From positions 558,001 through 622,000 of the forward strand of contig JADKBZ010000002.1 of assembly GCA_016714815.1 (NCBI GenBank): a stretch of 64,000 nucleotides of DNA. The letters are read 5' to 3'. Positions 34,331 to 42,493 of this stretch are shown one piece after another (the stretch's first letter is position 1; each line of letters opens with the position of its first letter). The notes under the pieces were generated by a model. The model worked only from the letters and a program-made list of their open reading frames with translations. It made no database searches and was not told the DNA's origin. The stretch is from Holophagales bacterium. Its GTDB lineage: Bacteria; Acidobacteriota; Thermoanaerobaculia; UBA5066. The translations under genes were made by a program, and so were the position numbers.

Positions 34331-34924
34331 CTACCGGACCAGCAGCGGATACGGATCGACCGGAACACCTCCCCACCACTTCTTCTCCGGACCCAGGAGG
34401 GTGACGGCGAAGTGGAGGTGGGGAGCCTTTTCGTTCGCGTTGCCCGTCGAGCCGACGGTGCCGATCACGTCTCCCTTGCGAAGGAACCGTCCTTCGAGAA
34501 TCGAGGGAGCGTAGCTGTCGAGATGGGCGTAGTAGTAGCAGTACCGTCCATCGAGGTCGAACTCGTAGAGCGTCAGGCCGCCCCGCACGCTCGTGAAGAG
34601 CTTCTGCACGATTCCGTCGGCCACGGCGAGCACCGGCGTCCCGCGCGGCGCGGGGAGGTCGACCGCCTCGTGCGCTCGCGTGGTTCCCCGGGCCTCGGTG
34701 AAGGAGCCCCAGAGGGACCGCGGGTCGAAGCCCGCGACCGGCATCAGGAGAGCGGGCGAGGGCGCAGACGCAGACGCCTTTACGGCTGAAGGCAAAGGTA
34801 CGGGCACAGGCACGGTCGGGTCGGTGCCGTCGACGCGAACGAAGCACCAGGTCACGGGGAGGACGAGGGCGGCCCCGAACAGGAGCGGGAGGAGCCTTGC
34901 CGGACGGGTGGTCGCGCGCCTCAC
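34331..34924 (-). CDS. M23 family metallopeptidase (LytM-like)
   Basis: 197 residues. The start is GTG at 34924, overlapping the stop of the M15-like gene (GTGA). An N-terminal transmembrane/signal helix (LLPLLFGAALVLPVTWCF) is followed by a Pro/Ala linker and the M23 domain: RAHEAVDLPAPRGTPVLAVADGIV (H and D zinc ligands), YAHLDS and the HLHFAV motif. It cleaves peptidoglycan cross-bridges in the periplasm, or acts as an activator if catalytically altered. It is the last gene of the wall operon 36880-34331. Confidence 0.9.
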   Translation of the reverse strand: MRRATTRPARLLPLLFGAALVLPVTWCFVRVDGTDPTVPVPVPLPSAVKASASAPSPALLMPVAGFDPRSLWGSFTEARGTTRAHEAVDLPAPRGTPVLAVADGIVQKLFTSVRGGLTLYEFDLDGRYCYYYAHLDSYAPSILEGRFLRKGDVIGTVGSTGNANEKAPHLHFAVTLLGPEKKWWGGVPVDPYPLLVR

Positions 34925-35850
34925 CTTGGTCCCCAGCGGGCTCTCGTCCCGCGCGTGTCGACGTGAACCATCGGACCGTGCGCGGCCGTCGCGGGGTAGA
35001 TCCCGATCCCGCCCGCGAGCTCCGGGACCTCCTTCTCCACTCTTTCCGCGGCCGCCGCCACGATCCGGGCATCCGCGAGGTCCACGCAGCCGTCGCCGTT
35101 CAGGTCGTCGAGCCGGCCGTCCCCGTCGTCGTCGGGATAGACGTCGGCGGAGTCGCCGTACAGGTGCCGCGACACGGCCGACCGGCCGCCCGGGCCGACC
35201 TCGCGCGCGTTGTAATTCGGGGTCCGGAATCCGCTCATGACGTGTAATCCCTTCACGGGGTGACCGTCCTCGCGAAGGGCCTCGATCAGGAGCTCGAGCT
35301 TGTCGACGAGCTTCAGGTCGAGGATGAGGTACTTCGGCCAGACGTTCGCCTGGCCCTTCGTCAGGAAGTCGCCGAGCCGGAAGTGCTCCGAGACGCGCGT
35401 CGCCGCGGCCGCCTTCGTCACCTTGATGAACCCGGACGGAACCGCGTAGGCGGCTCTCCCGGCGGCGTAAGCCGCGGCGCCCGCGGGAACGGACGAAGGC
35501 CCCGCGCCGGCCTCGTTCGGCCAGCTGCCGAGAACGTAGGCCCCGATCCGGCCGTCGCGCTTCTCCGCAAACGGCGTGAGCAGGATGACGCTCGCCCCCG
35601 TCTTCGCGTGGGCCGGCGGCCAGCCCGCCGGCCACTCGAACGGATAGACCCCGGGCTCCGGGATCACGACCCTGAGGCCCGCGCGCTCCAGCTCGGCGAG
35701 CCCCTCCCTCGTCTCGATGAACGCGAGCAGCCTTCCCGACCGCCCGCCGATGTCCCGGAAGCGGGCCGGCGGCTTCGGCTCGGGCGGCGAGGCGAGGACG
35801 GGCCCGGCGAGGGCGAGAAGCGTGGCGGCGAGAACGACGAGGAGGCGCAC
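34921..35850 (-). CDS. M15/DUF882-like peptidoglycan peptidase with dockerin-like Ca-binding insert
   Basis: 309 residues, GTG start at 35850 with GAGG upstream, signal peptide RLLVVLAATLLALAGPVLA. The C-terminal half matches YcbK/peptidase M15: VMSGFRTPNYNA, SRHLYGDSADVY (His and Asp zinc ligands) and HGPMVHVDTRG (His). Between the second and third ligand motifs sits DDDGDGRLDDLNGDGCVDLAD, two Asp-rich calcium-loop motifs spaced like a dockerin or EF-hand pair. The likely role is cell-wall carboxypeptidase, possibly calcium-stabilised. It sits between the L,D-transpeptidase and M23 genes, which it nearly touches on both sides. Confidence 0.85.
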   Translation of the reverse strand: MRLLVVLAATLLALAGPVLASPPEPKPPARFRDIGGRSGRLLAFIETREGLAELERAGLRVVIPEPGVYPFEWPAGWPPAHAKTGASVILLTPFAEKRDGRIGAYVLGSWPNEAGAGPSSVPAGAAAYAAGRAAYAVPSGFIKVTKAAAATRVSEHFRLGDFLTKGQANVWPKYLILDLKLVDKLELLIEALREDGHPVKGLHVMSGFRTPNYNAREVGPGGRSAVSRHLYGDSADVYPDDDGDGRLDDLNGDGCVDLADARIVAAAAERVEKEVPELAGGIGIYPATAAHGPMVHVDTRGTRARWGPR

Positions 35851-35857
35851 GCCGGCC

Positions 35858-36880
35858 TCACTTCACGAGAAGGGCGGGCGTACCCGGGGAAACGAGGTGG
35901 GAGAGCTCGAGCGCGTCCCAGTTGGTCAGACGGATGCAGCCGTGCGACGTCGTCCCACCGATGGTGGACGGCTCCGGGGTGCCGTGGATTCCGTAGTGCG
36001 GCTTGGAGAGGTCGATCCAGACGACGCCGACGGGATTGTTCGGGCCGGCCGGCAGCCTCGCCTTCTCGTCGCCCGGCTCCGAATCCCAGAAGAGAGCGGG
36101 GTTGTAGAGAAACGTCGGGTTCCAGCCGACGCCGTTGATCTTCCACTCTCCGACCGGCAGCGGATCGTGCTCGCTCCCGACCGTCGCGGGATAGCGAGCC
36201 CTCACGCTGCCGTCCGAAGCGAGGGCCACCACCGAATGGTCCTTCTCGCTCACCCTCACGCTGAGCCCCGCGGCCTCCGCGAGCGGCGCTCTCTCGACGT
36301 TCGGAACCAGGATCTCGATCCCCTCCCTGTCGAACACGACTCCCGGGTTGAGCGCGAGAAGCAGCCGTGCGCTCGAGTGAAATCTCTCGCCGAGGCCTTC
36401 GATCGGCGACTCGAAGCCGAGGGCGGCGAGCCTGGCCCTTTCGGGAATCCCCGCGGGGAGAATCTCGAACGGACCCGCGACGTCCCCGGGAGCGAGAACG
36501 TACGGGACGACGACCGGCGCGGTGTCCCGGTTCAGCTCGGCCCAGGTCTTCGCCTCCACCCTGTCGCCGGCCTCGATGCCGCGGACCTCGTTGAAAGCGG
36601 CCACGGCCCGCCGCGTGTTTCCGCCGAAGCGGCCGTCGATCTCTCCGGGCGAGAAGTGCGCCCGGTCGAGGAGGACCTGGGCCCGAAGGACGGACGAGCC
36701 GGACGCGCCGGTCCCGGCGAGGCGCGGCCGCTTCGCGGGGTCGTTCGCGGCGACGGCGCCGAGGGCCAGCGGCTGCGCGCCCGCGGCCTTCCCGGGTCTC
36801 GTCGCGGCGTCCGCCTGCAGCGTCAGGGCGAAGAGAAGGAACGACACGCCGGTCTGGAGGAATCTCTGGTCTGTTCTCAC
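35858..36880 (-). CDS. L,D-transpeptidase (YkuD) with peptidoglycan-binding domain
   Basis: 340 residues. The N-terminal signal segment is VSFLLFALTLQADA. A PG_binding_1 helical domain follows, LRAQVLLDRAHFSPGEIDGRFGGNTRRAVAAFNEVRG (residues ~65-105). The C-terminal YkuD domain has HYGIHGTPEPSTIGGTTSHGCIRLTN, containing the SHGC nucleophile cysteine. It makes 3-3 cross-links or attaches proteins to peptidoglycan. The GTG at 36880 is only about 1 nt from the start predicted for the -24/-12 element at 36893, so the mRNA may be leaderless or the true start may be further inside. First gene of the wall operon. Confidence 0.92.
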   Translation of the reverse strand: MRTDQRFLQTGVSFLLFALTLQADAATRPGKAAGAQPLALGAVAANDPAKRPRLAGTGASGSSVLRAQVLLDRAHFSPGEIDGRFGGNTRRAVAAFNEVRGIEAGDRVEAKTWAELNRDTAPVVVPYVLAPGDVAGPFEILPAGIPERARLAALGFESPIEGLGERFHSSARLLLALNPGVVFDREGIEILVPNVERAPLAEAAGLSVRVSEKDHSVVALASDGSVRARYPATVGSEHDPLPVGEWKINGVGWNPTFLYNPALFWDSEPGDEKARLPAGPNNPVGVVWIDLSKPHYGIHGTPEPSTIGGTTSHGCIRLTNWDALELSHLVSPGTPALLVK

Positions 36881-36892
36881 TCACCGCAGCGC

Positions 36893-36907
36893 GCAACACC
36901 GGTGCCA
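36893..36907 (-). promoter_or_regulatory. Sigma-54-type element upstream of the L,D-transpeptidase operon
   Basis: Reads TGGCACCGGTGTTGC on the reverse strand, a full match to the core. Predicted start near 36881, essentially at the annotated GTG. Confidence 0.55.
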
Positions 36908-36969
36908 CCGGGAGCCGCCGCGGCGGCGAGCCTTCCGCCGCGAGGAGAAGCTCCGCGGAACCGGGGGGA

Positions 36970-36984
36970 TGGCGCAGTTCGTGC
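36970..36984 (+). promoter_or_regulatory. Sigma-54-like element upstream of the PAS gene
   Basis: Reads TGGCGCAGTTCGTGC followed by T. It is nearly identical over 20 bases to the element at 37833. Predicted start near 36996, 110 nt before the ATG. Confidence 0.4.
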
Positions 36985-37105
36985 TTTTGTATTCGGGCGG
37001 AGACTTGGTCATGAGCCAGCACGAAGAAGACAGCGGGCTGAGAAGGACCGATCGAGACCGGGCGGCGAGCACCTCCGGTCCATACTCTCCCGAAGGAGAC
37101 GCCTC

Positions 37106-37780
37106 ATGAACCAGACGCGACGCCGGGCCGCGGACGAAGCACGAGACCTCCGCGCACGGGCCGAAGAGAAGACCCCCTCCTCCGACGCGGCGGTGCCGGA
37201 TCGGACCGAGGCCGACAGCGTCCATCTGCAGCACGAGCTCCAGGTCCACCATATCGAGCTGGAGCTCCAGAACGTGGAGCTGCAGCGCTCCCGCGACCAG
37301 CTGGAGGCGGCGCTGGAGCGGTACACCGACCTCTACGACTTCGCCCCGGTGGGCTACTTCACCTTCGACCGCTCCGGCAGCATCTTCTCCGCCAACCTGA
37401 CCGGCGCCGATCTCCTGAACGTGCCGAGAGCCCGCCTCGTCGGCCGCCGGTTCGATGGCTTCCTCTCTGCCGAGTCCCGGCCCGAGTTCGCCTCGTTCCT
37501 GGCGAGGACGCTGGACGGCTCCAGCCGCGAGTCGTGCGAGCTGACGCTCCTGCCGGCGGGCGGCAGGCCCCGGGACGTCCGCATCGAGGCGACGGCGTCT
37601 CCGGCCGGAACCGAGTGCCGGGCCGCCGTCCTCGACATCACCGAGCAGCGCGCCGCAGAGGCGGCGCTCCGGAAGATGAACGACGGACTCGAGGCGGCGG
37701 TGAGGGAGCGGACCGTCGAGCTGGCGGCCGCCAGGGCCGCGCTCGAGAGAAACGTAAGGTCCGGGTCCGGGCCTCGCTGA
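37106..37780 (+). CDS. Soluble PAS-domain protein with flanking coiled coils
   Basis: 224 residues. ATG at 37106 follows AAGGAG. The N-terminal coiled coil is LQHELQVHHIELELQNVELQRSRDQLEAALERYTDLYDF. The PAS core is APVGYFTFDRSGSIFSANLTGADLLNVPRARLVGRRF, closing with AAVLDITEQRAAE. The C-terminal helix, MNDGLEAAVRERTVELAAARAALE, would normally lead into a kinase or GGDEF domain, but the frame stops. The output domain is therefore missing: either a stand-alone sensor or a truncated kinase. The LQVHHIELELQNxELxRS motif is typical of PAS sensor proteins. Confidence 0.8.
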   Translation: MNQTRRRAADEARDLRARAEEKTPSSDAAVPDRTEADSVHLQHELQVHHIELELQNVELQRSRDQLEAALERYTDLYDFAPVGYFTFDRSGSIFSANLTGADLLNVPRARLVGRRFDGFLSAESRPEFASFLARTLDGSSRESCELTLLPAGGRPRDVRIEATASPAGTECRAAVLDITEQRAAEAALRKMNDGLEAAVRERTVELAAARAALERNVRSGSGPR

Positions 37781-37832
37781 GGGTCCACCGAACGTTCGGA
37801 CGAACTCGCTGACGTCGCCTCCCCGCAGGCGG

Positions 37833-37847
37833 TGGCGCGGTTCGTGC
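37833..37847 (+). promoter_or_regulatory. Sigma-54-like element upstream of the glycosidase-like gene
   Basis: Reads TGGCGCGGTTCGTGC followed by T; twin of the element at 36970. Predicted start near 37859, 42 nt before the ATG at 37901. Confidence 0.4.
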
Positions 37848-37900
37848 TCTGGTACGGGTGGAGTGAGCCCGATGACCCGACCAGGACTCTGTCGAACCAG

Positions 37901-39880
37901 ATGAGAACCCGAATGATCTTTGCCTTCGGAGCCGCCGGCCTGCTCGCCCTCGGCTGGGGAGGAATGAACCGGCTCCGGCGAACCGCGGACGGCGTGGTCT
38001 TGCGGGCCGCCGATCCCACCCTCACGCAGCAGTTCGCCGCCCGCGTCGCCGCGGCGTCGCACCGGGCCTCGTCTTCAGGCGCGCCTGCAAAGGGCCCCGG
38101 CGCGTCGTCCTCACAGGTTCGCGAAGATCCCGTGCGCCCGGAGGCCCCGGAGCCGGACGGCGAGACGGGTCGGGCGAGGTCGCCCATGGACCTGCAACGG
38201 TTCCGCGAGGCCTCTTCGATGCAGATCCGGGGTTCCGACGGACGGGAGGGGATCGCCGTCCTGACCAGCCTGAACCCCCGGATCAACGACGGCTACGTCC
38301 TCGAGCTTCGCTGGAACGACGGCGAGGAAACGTGGCTTCACCTCGAGAACGCCCGGCCCGACCTCAACCGGCTCGCCCTCGATCCCGGCCAGCCGTCCGG
38401 CCTCGTGGTGGAGAGTCCCGGCGGATCACGCCCCTGCGATCTCTGGTCGAGCCTCGTCCCCGACCGGCTGAAGGAGCTCGCGAAGCGGCGGCGACCCTAC
38501 ACCGTGCTCTGCGACGGGGACGCCCTCCTCCGCCACCGGACGCAGGGGTCGCGCACCGCCCGCGAGTGGGCGGCCGACTTCCTGCGCAGCAACGTCCCCG
38601 GCGGCGAGGGGCTGACGGTCCTCGTGAAGAACGCCGTCTATCCCGACGCCTTTCTCGAGAAAGCCGAGCTGGCGGCCGGCGCCGCCGGCGCGTCCCCGGG
38701 CGCCGCACCACCCGACGGCCTCGGCTTCCCCCGCGCCGCCCTCGTGAAGGCCGAGCACCTCGGCGACCGGCTCGTTTCGCGCGAGCTGGGGATCTCGACC
38801 TCCGGGGGCGGGTCGCTCCTCGCGGGCCGCTGGTATCCGGCTGCGGGAAGCCCCGGCGTCTTCGTGAGCCTGATGACCCCCGGCCGGGTCGCACGGGAGA
38901 TCCTCGCGGAGGGCTCCGTGCGGAGCCTCGACGCCACCGAGGAGGACGCGCTCGTCTACCTGGTCGCCTTCGACCTCGAGCGCTTCGACCTCGGTTTCGG
39001 CGTCGGCACCGACCACCCCGGCGTCGGCTGGTCGGAGAGCGTGGACGACGCCTCCAGAGAGTCGGCCCTTCCCGGCCCGGACGGCTTCGCGGATCTCGCC
39101 CCGCTGGAGCCGACGGGATTCGTTCCGCCGCAGGTCGCCGACAGGGTCGTCGCGACCTTCGCCGGCGGCTTCAAGCGTCTCCACGGCGCCTTCCACAGCG
39201 GCCCTTTCTCACGGGTCCGCTCCGGAAGCCACTACGGCTTCGTCGAGGGAGGCGCCGTGCTGAGCACGCTTCAGCCGGGCCTCTCCACCCTCTTCGCGCT
39301 CGACGACGGGAGCGTGGAGATGAAGACCTGGGCGCCCTCCGACGACGCGCGTCTCGAGCGCGTCCGCTCGGCCCGGCAGAACGGCGTTCCCCTCCTCGAG
39401 CGCGACCCGGAGACGGGCCTCGTCGTGGCGGGCGCTCTCGTCGGACGCTGGGGCGAGGGAAACTGGGGGGGATCGCAGAACGCCCGGCTCCGCTCGGTCC
39501 GGGCGGGCGCCGGCCTTCAGGAGTGGGCGGGGCGGCGCTACCTCGTCTTCGGGTACTTCTCCAGCGCCACACCCTCGGCGATGGCCGTGGTCCTCGCCTC
39601 GTACGGCTGCCAGTACGCCATGCACCTCGACATGAACGCTCCCGAGCACACCTACCTCGCGCTCTATCGGGAGCAGGGCGGCAGGCTCGAGGTCGAGCAC
39701 CTCGTGCGGGCCATGAGCGTTCTCGACAAGACCTCGGGCGGCACGACGGTTCCGAGGTTCCTCGCCTATGCCGACAACCGGGACTTCTTCTACGTGATGA
39801 AAAAGCGGGTCCGAGGGTCGCGCGCTCCGCCCGGTCCGGGCGTCTCCGCGGCCGTTTCCGCCTCCCCCGCGTCGCCATGA
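37901..39880 (+). CDS. Secreted protein with phosphodiester-glycosidase (NAGPA/DUF2233)-like domain
   Basis: About 659 residues. The N-terminal signal/anchor helix is MIFAFGAAGLLALGWGG. The first half is unassigned, with a segment PYTVLCDGDALLRHRTQGSRTAREWAADFLRSNVPGG. The C-terminal ~280 residues resemble the NAGPA fold by eye: VVATFAGGFKRLHGAFHSG, HYGFVEGGAVLSTLQPGLSTLFAL, GYFSSATPSAMAVVLASYGC and AMHLDMNAPEHTYLALY. That fold removes glycans in other systems. The resemblance is weak and untested. ATG 37901 and 37913 are both possible starts. The stop overlaps the ATG of the FGE-like gene (ATGA), so the two are coupled and may act together outside the cytoplasm. Confidence 0.6.
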   Translation: MRTRMIFAFGAAGLLALGWGGMNRLRRTADGVVLRAADPTLTQQFAARVAAASHRASSSGAPAKGPGASSSQVREDPVRPEAPEPDGETGRARSPMDLQRFREASSMQIRGSDGREGIAVLTSLNPRINDGYVLELRWNDGEETWLHLENARPDLNRLALDPGQPSGLVVESPGGSRPCDLWSSLVPDRLKELAKRRRPYTVLCDGDALLRHRTQGSRTAREWAADFLRSNVPGGEGLTVLVKNAVYPDAFLEKAELAAGAAGASPGAAPPDGLGFPRAALVKAEHLGDRLVSRELGISTSGGGSLLAGRWYPAAGSPGVFVSLMTPGRVAREILAEGSVRSLDATEEDALVYLVAFDLERFDLGFGVGTDHPGVGWSESVDDASRESALPGPDGFADLAPLEPTGFVPPQVADRVVATFAGGFKRLHGAFHSGPFSRVRSGSHYGFVEGGAVLSTLQPGLSTLFALDDGSVEMKTWAPSDDARLERVRSARQNGVPLLERDPETGLVVAGALVGRWGEGNWGGSQNARLRSVRAGAGLQEWAGRRYLVFGYFSSATPSAMAVVLASYGCQYAMHLDMNAPEHTYLALYREQGGRLEVEHLVRAMSVLDKTSGGTTVPRFLAYADNRDFFYVMKKRVRGSRAPPGPGVSAAVSASPASP

Positions 39881-40905
39881 GCCGCGGACGCGAGACCCCG
39901 GCCGCGCGGCGGCTCGCCGCGCTGCTCGCCGCCGCCCTTCTCTCCTCGGCCAGCGCCGCGGGGACGAGCCTCGTGGAGCAGAACGAAGCGATGCTGCGGA
40001 GGCTCCAGAAGACCCACGGGTACTCCCCGGAACAGATCGGCGCCGTGCGGCGCATCCTCGCGAGGTCGCGGATCGCCGGCCAGGGCAATCCGGCGATCTC
40101 GAAGCATCCGCTCACCCCCGGGGAGTGCCGGGATCGCCTCGGCGACCGGGCCGCGGCGACCGCCGACCCGGTCTTCGCGAGTGTCTGCGGGGGCCCCTTC
40201 ATGGCGCCGCTCTACGACCCTTCGAAGGAGAGCCCGGAGCAGGCGCGCGTCTGCATCGACCAGTTCGAGTTTCCCGACCTCCCGTGCGAGGTCCCGGTCG
40301 TCTGGATCCGGGCGAGCGAGGCCGCCGCGGTCTGCGAGGCGGTCGGCAAGAGGCTCTGCGACGCGCACGAGTGGGAAGGGGCCTGCGCCGGCGCTCTGAA
40401 AGCCCCCGACTATCGATTCGACCTGGCCCGTGGCGCCGGCGCCAGCACGGCCGTCCGCCGGATGGCCGCCGCGCACAACGGGTCCTCCTCGGCGGCGAAG
40501 AGCTGGTCCTACGGACCCGCGTACCGGAAAGGAGTCTGCGGGACGTCGAGCCACAAGACCCCCGGGTGCACCGGCGGCGACTGGGTGAAGTGCGGCTCGA
40601 ACACCTTCCCTGCCGGCTCCTTCCCCGGGTGCCGGAGCCCGCTCGGCGTCTTCGACCTGAACGGCAACGCCGCGGAGCACATGAACCTGCCGCTCGACGA
40701 GAGCCAGATGTCGAGCCGCGGCAGCCGGACGCTGGGTGTGACCGAGATGAAAGGGAGCTGGTTCGTCTTCGACGACTACCGCGCCCACGAGGACTGGTGC
40801 CGGTGGCGCGCTCCGTTCTGGCACGGCACCCGGGTCCTGGACCCGAAGAGCCACGCGAACTACCACCTCGGTTTTCGCTGCTGCAAGAGCCTCGCGGCGC
40901 GCTAG
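39877..40905 (+). CDS. Secreted formylglycine-generating-enzyme-like (FGE-sulfatase/SUMF1) protein
   Basis: 342 residues with signal peptide LAALLAAALLSSASAAG. The SUMF1 fold is recognised by FEFPDLPCEVPVVWIRASEAAAVCEAVGKRLCDAHEWEGACAG, SPLGVFDLNGNAAEHM and the ending NYHLGFRCCKS. It is rich in cysteines (at least 14), fitting a periplasmic disulfide-bonded protein. True FGE oxidises sulfatase cysteine to formylglycine; many bacterial members have other or unknown roles, and no sulfatase gene is nearby. It is translationally coupled to the glycosidase-like gene. Its TAG overlaps the stop of the convergent gene in a CTAG. Confidence 0.82.
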   Translation: MSRGRETPAARRLAALLAAALLSSASAAGTSLVEQNEAMLRRLQKTHGYSPEQIGAVRRILARSRIAGQGNPAISKHPLTPGECRDRLGDRAAATADPVFASVCGGPFMAPLYDPSKESPEQARVCIDQFEFPDLPCEVPVVWIRASEAAAVCEAVGKRLCDAHEWEGACAGALKAPDYRFDLARGAGASTAVRRMAAAHNGSSSAAKSWSYGPAYRKGVCGTSSHKTPGCTGGDWVKCGSNTFPAGSFPGCRSPLGVFDLNGNAAEHMNLPLDESQMSSRGSRTLGVTEMKGSWFVFDDYRAHEDWCRWRAPFWHGTRVLDPKSHANYHLGFRCCKSLAAR

Positions 40906-41828
40906 TTCAGGGCCCGGCCGAGCGCCGCCGGCCCGAGGAGGCGGCGCGCGTCGCGCACCACTCCCTCGTCGCTGAGGAGCCCGACCCGGGCCGGGTCTTC
41001 CAGCACGTCGAAGACGGATCGCGCGAGCCCGTCCACGAAGACCGTGTCGCTCACCAGGCGGATGCCGTGGCTGTAGTCGGCGTACCAGGCCGCGTGCACG
41101 GTGCTCAGCGGCTGGATCGCGGCGCCGTCGGGATGCAGCCAGCCGTAGATCGCGACCCTTCCCGGAATGGACGCGAGACGAGGCGTGATCACGACGTCCT
41201 TCTTCGTCCCGGAGACGAGGGTGCCCGACGGCAGGCGGCGCTGCTGCTCCTCGATCGTCCGGTTGTGGGCCCAGAGATACGCCACCGAGGTCATCGCCGC
41301 GCAGGGGGGCATCGGCTTCGGCTCCAGCCTCGCCTCGGCCTGACGATGGATGGCGTTCACGATCCTGCGAGTCGGAAGCGTGAAGCCGAAGCGCCGCGCG
41401 ACCGTCAGGGCGTCTTCCAGACCGAGCGGAACCCGGACGGAGTCTTCGTCGGAACCGACGGCGAGGTAGTCGGGCATGACCCAGACCACCGCCCGCACGA
41501 GAGCGCCGAAGGGGCCGGGTACGCTCGTCTCGACGGATCGCAGCTGGCGGAGGGTGCTCGGGATGTTCCCCTCCAGGATCTGCTCGACGAGCACCCGTGA
41601 ACGCTCCTCCCGGCTCGACGAAGCGAGGCGCGCCATCAGCTGCGAGCCGGTGGGCGCGGAGGCGCCGCGCAGGGGAATCGACGCGACGAGGTCGACCGGG
41701 AAGCGGAGGGAGGGGCCCGCGGAGGCACGGTGGGCGCCGTCCGGAACGAAAGCGAGCGCGCCGAAGCCGACGATCCCGCACAGGGCCAGCCTCATCCGAC
41801 ACGCCATCGGCTGGGACCGTACGCGCAC
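40902..41828 (-). CDS. Secreted hypothetical protein
   Basis: 308 residues from 41828; the ATG at residue 8 (41807) may be the true start, giving the signal peptide CRMRLALCGIVGFGALAF. Conserved-looking core segments are LPTRRIVNAIHRQAEARLEPKP, GTLVSGTKKDVVITPRL, RVAIYGWLHPDGAAIQPLSTVH and WYADYSHGIRLVSDTVFVDG. They suggest an enzyme with a His/Asp/Tyr site. I recall related unannotated secreted proteins in soil bacteria but no named family. Probably the last gene of the reverse-strand group starting at 44136 or 42491, with an 84-nt gap. Confidence 0.7.
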   Translation of the reverse strand: MRVRSQPMACRMRLALCGIVGFGALAFVPDGAHRASAGPSLRFPVDLVASIPLRGASAPTGSQLMARLASSSREERSRVLVEQILEGNIPSTLRQLRSVETSVPGPFGALVRAVVWVMPDYLAVGSDEDSVRVPLGLEDALTVARRFGFTLPTRRIVNAIHRQAEARLEPKPMPPCAAMTSVAYLWAHNRTIEEQQRRLPSGTLVSGTKKDVVITPRLASIPGRVAIYGWLHPDGAAIQPLSTVHAAWYADYSHGIRLVSDTVFVDGLARSVFDVLEDPARVGLLSDEGVVRDARRLLGPAALGRALN

Positions 41829-41912
41829 CGGACCGGTTAAGCAAGCAAGGGGTGAGGCATTCCGCCTCGATGCCTGTATGCCCCTGTGCCTCTATGCCTG
41901 CATGGGCGATCC

Positions 41913-42491
41913 TCAGTTGCGCCCGAGCAGGCGCCTCTTCATCTCTTCCTTCGGCGGGCTGGGACCGAGGTAGACGAGGAGGAACGAGTCCGCGAAGTCC
42001 TTCCCTTCGAACGTGGCCGTCGTCCCGTCCGTCATCGTGATCTTCGAGCCCCTGCCGGGCTCGTACGTGAAGGTCATGCGGTCGCCCTTCTTCAGGTCCT
42101 TGATGACCGACAGGAGCTTTGCGATCTCGCGCCTCGCCCTCTTCCCCGCCTCTCCCGCGTTCCGCGCGAAGTCTCCCCTGAGCGGCGTGACGAGCTGATC
42201 GCGGCTCACGGACCGGAGGAAATGCAGGGTCAGCGCCTTTGGGACGTCGGGGTTCACGACGGCCCCGGCCTCGTGGGCCGGCACGGGAAGGTAGAGCGCC
42301 ACGACGTAGACCCGGAAGACGAGCTTCTTCAGGAGGGCCGTGCCGTTGAGCTTCAGATCCCGCCCGCCGACGCTCATGGTCTCGGGGAGCGTCACGCCCT
42401 CGAACTGCGCCGCCGGAAGCGGCCGTGACAGGGCCAGGCACGCCAGGGACGTGACGAGCCACGGCACGGACCGCTCCGGCGAGGCGCGCAT
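41913..42491 (-). CDS. Chalcone-isomerase-like domain protein, secreted
   Basis: 192 residues, ATG at 42491 two bases from the stop of the Ig protein gene. A signal peptide (WLVTSLACLALSRPLPA) is followed by FEGVTLPETMSVGGRDLKLNGTALLKKLVFRVYVVALYLP, the start of the bacterial chalcone isomerase-like (Chalcone_3) fold. Later segments are LHFLRSVSRDQL and FTYEPGRGSKITMTDG. Bacterial members usually bind fatty acids rather than catalyse flavanone closure. The periplasmic location agrees with lipid binding. Confidence 0.85.
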   Translation of the reverse strand: MRASPERSVPWLVTSLACLALSRPLPAAQFEGVTLPETMSVGGRDLKLNGTALLKKLVFRVYVVALYLPVPAHEAGAVVNPDVPKALTLHFLRSVSRDQLVTPLRGDFARNAGEAGKRARREIAKLLSVIKDLKKGDRMTFTYEPGRGSKITMTDGTTATFEGKDFADSFLLVYLGPSPPKEEMKRRLLGRN

Positions 42492-42493
42492 CG

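Noticed and set aside
37788..37799. 12-bp perfect palindrome CCGAACGTTCGG after the PAS gene
   Set aside because: It has no loop to act as a terminator and no second copy seen nearby. It could be an operator, but one short palindrome is expected by chance.
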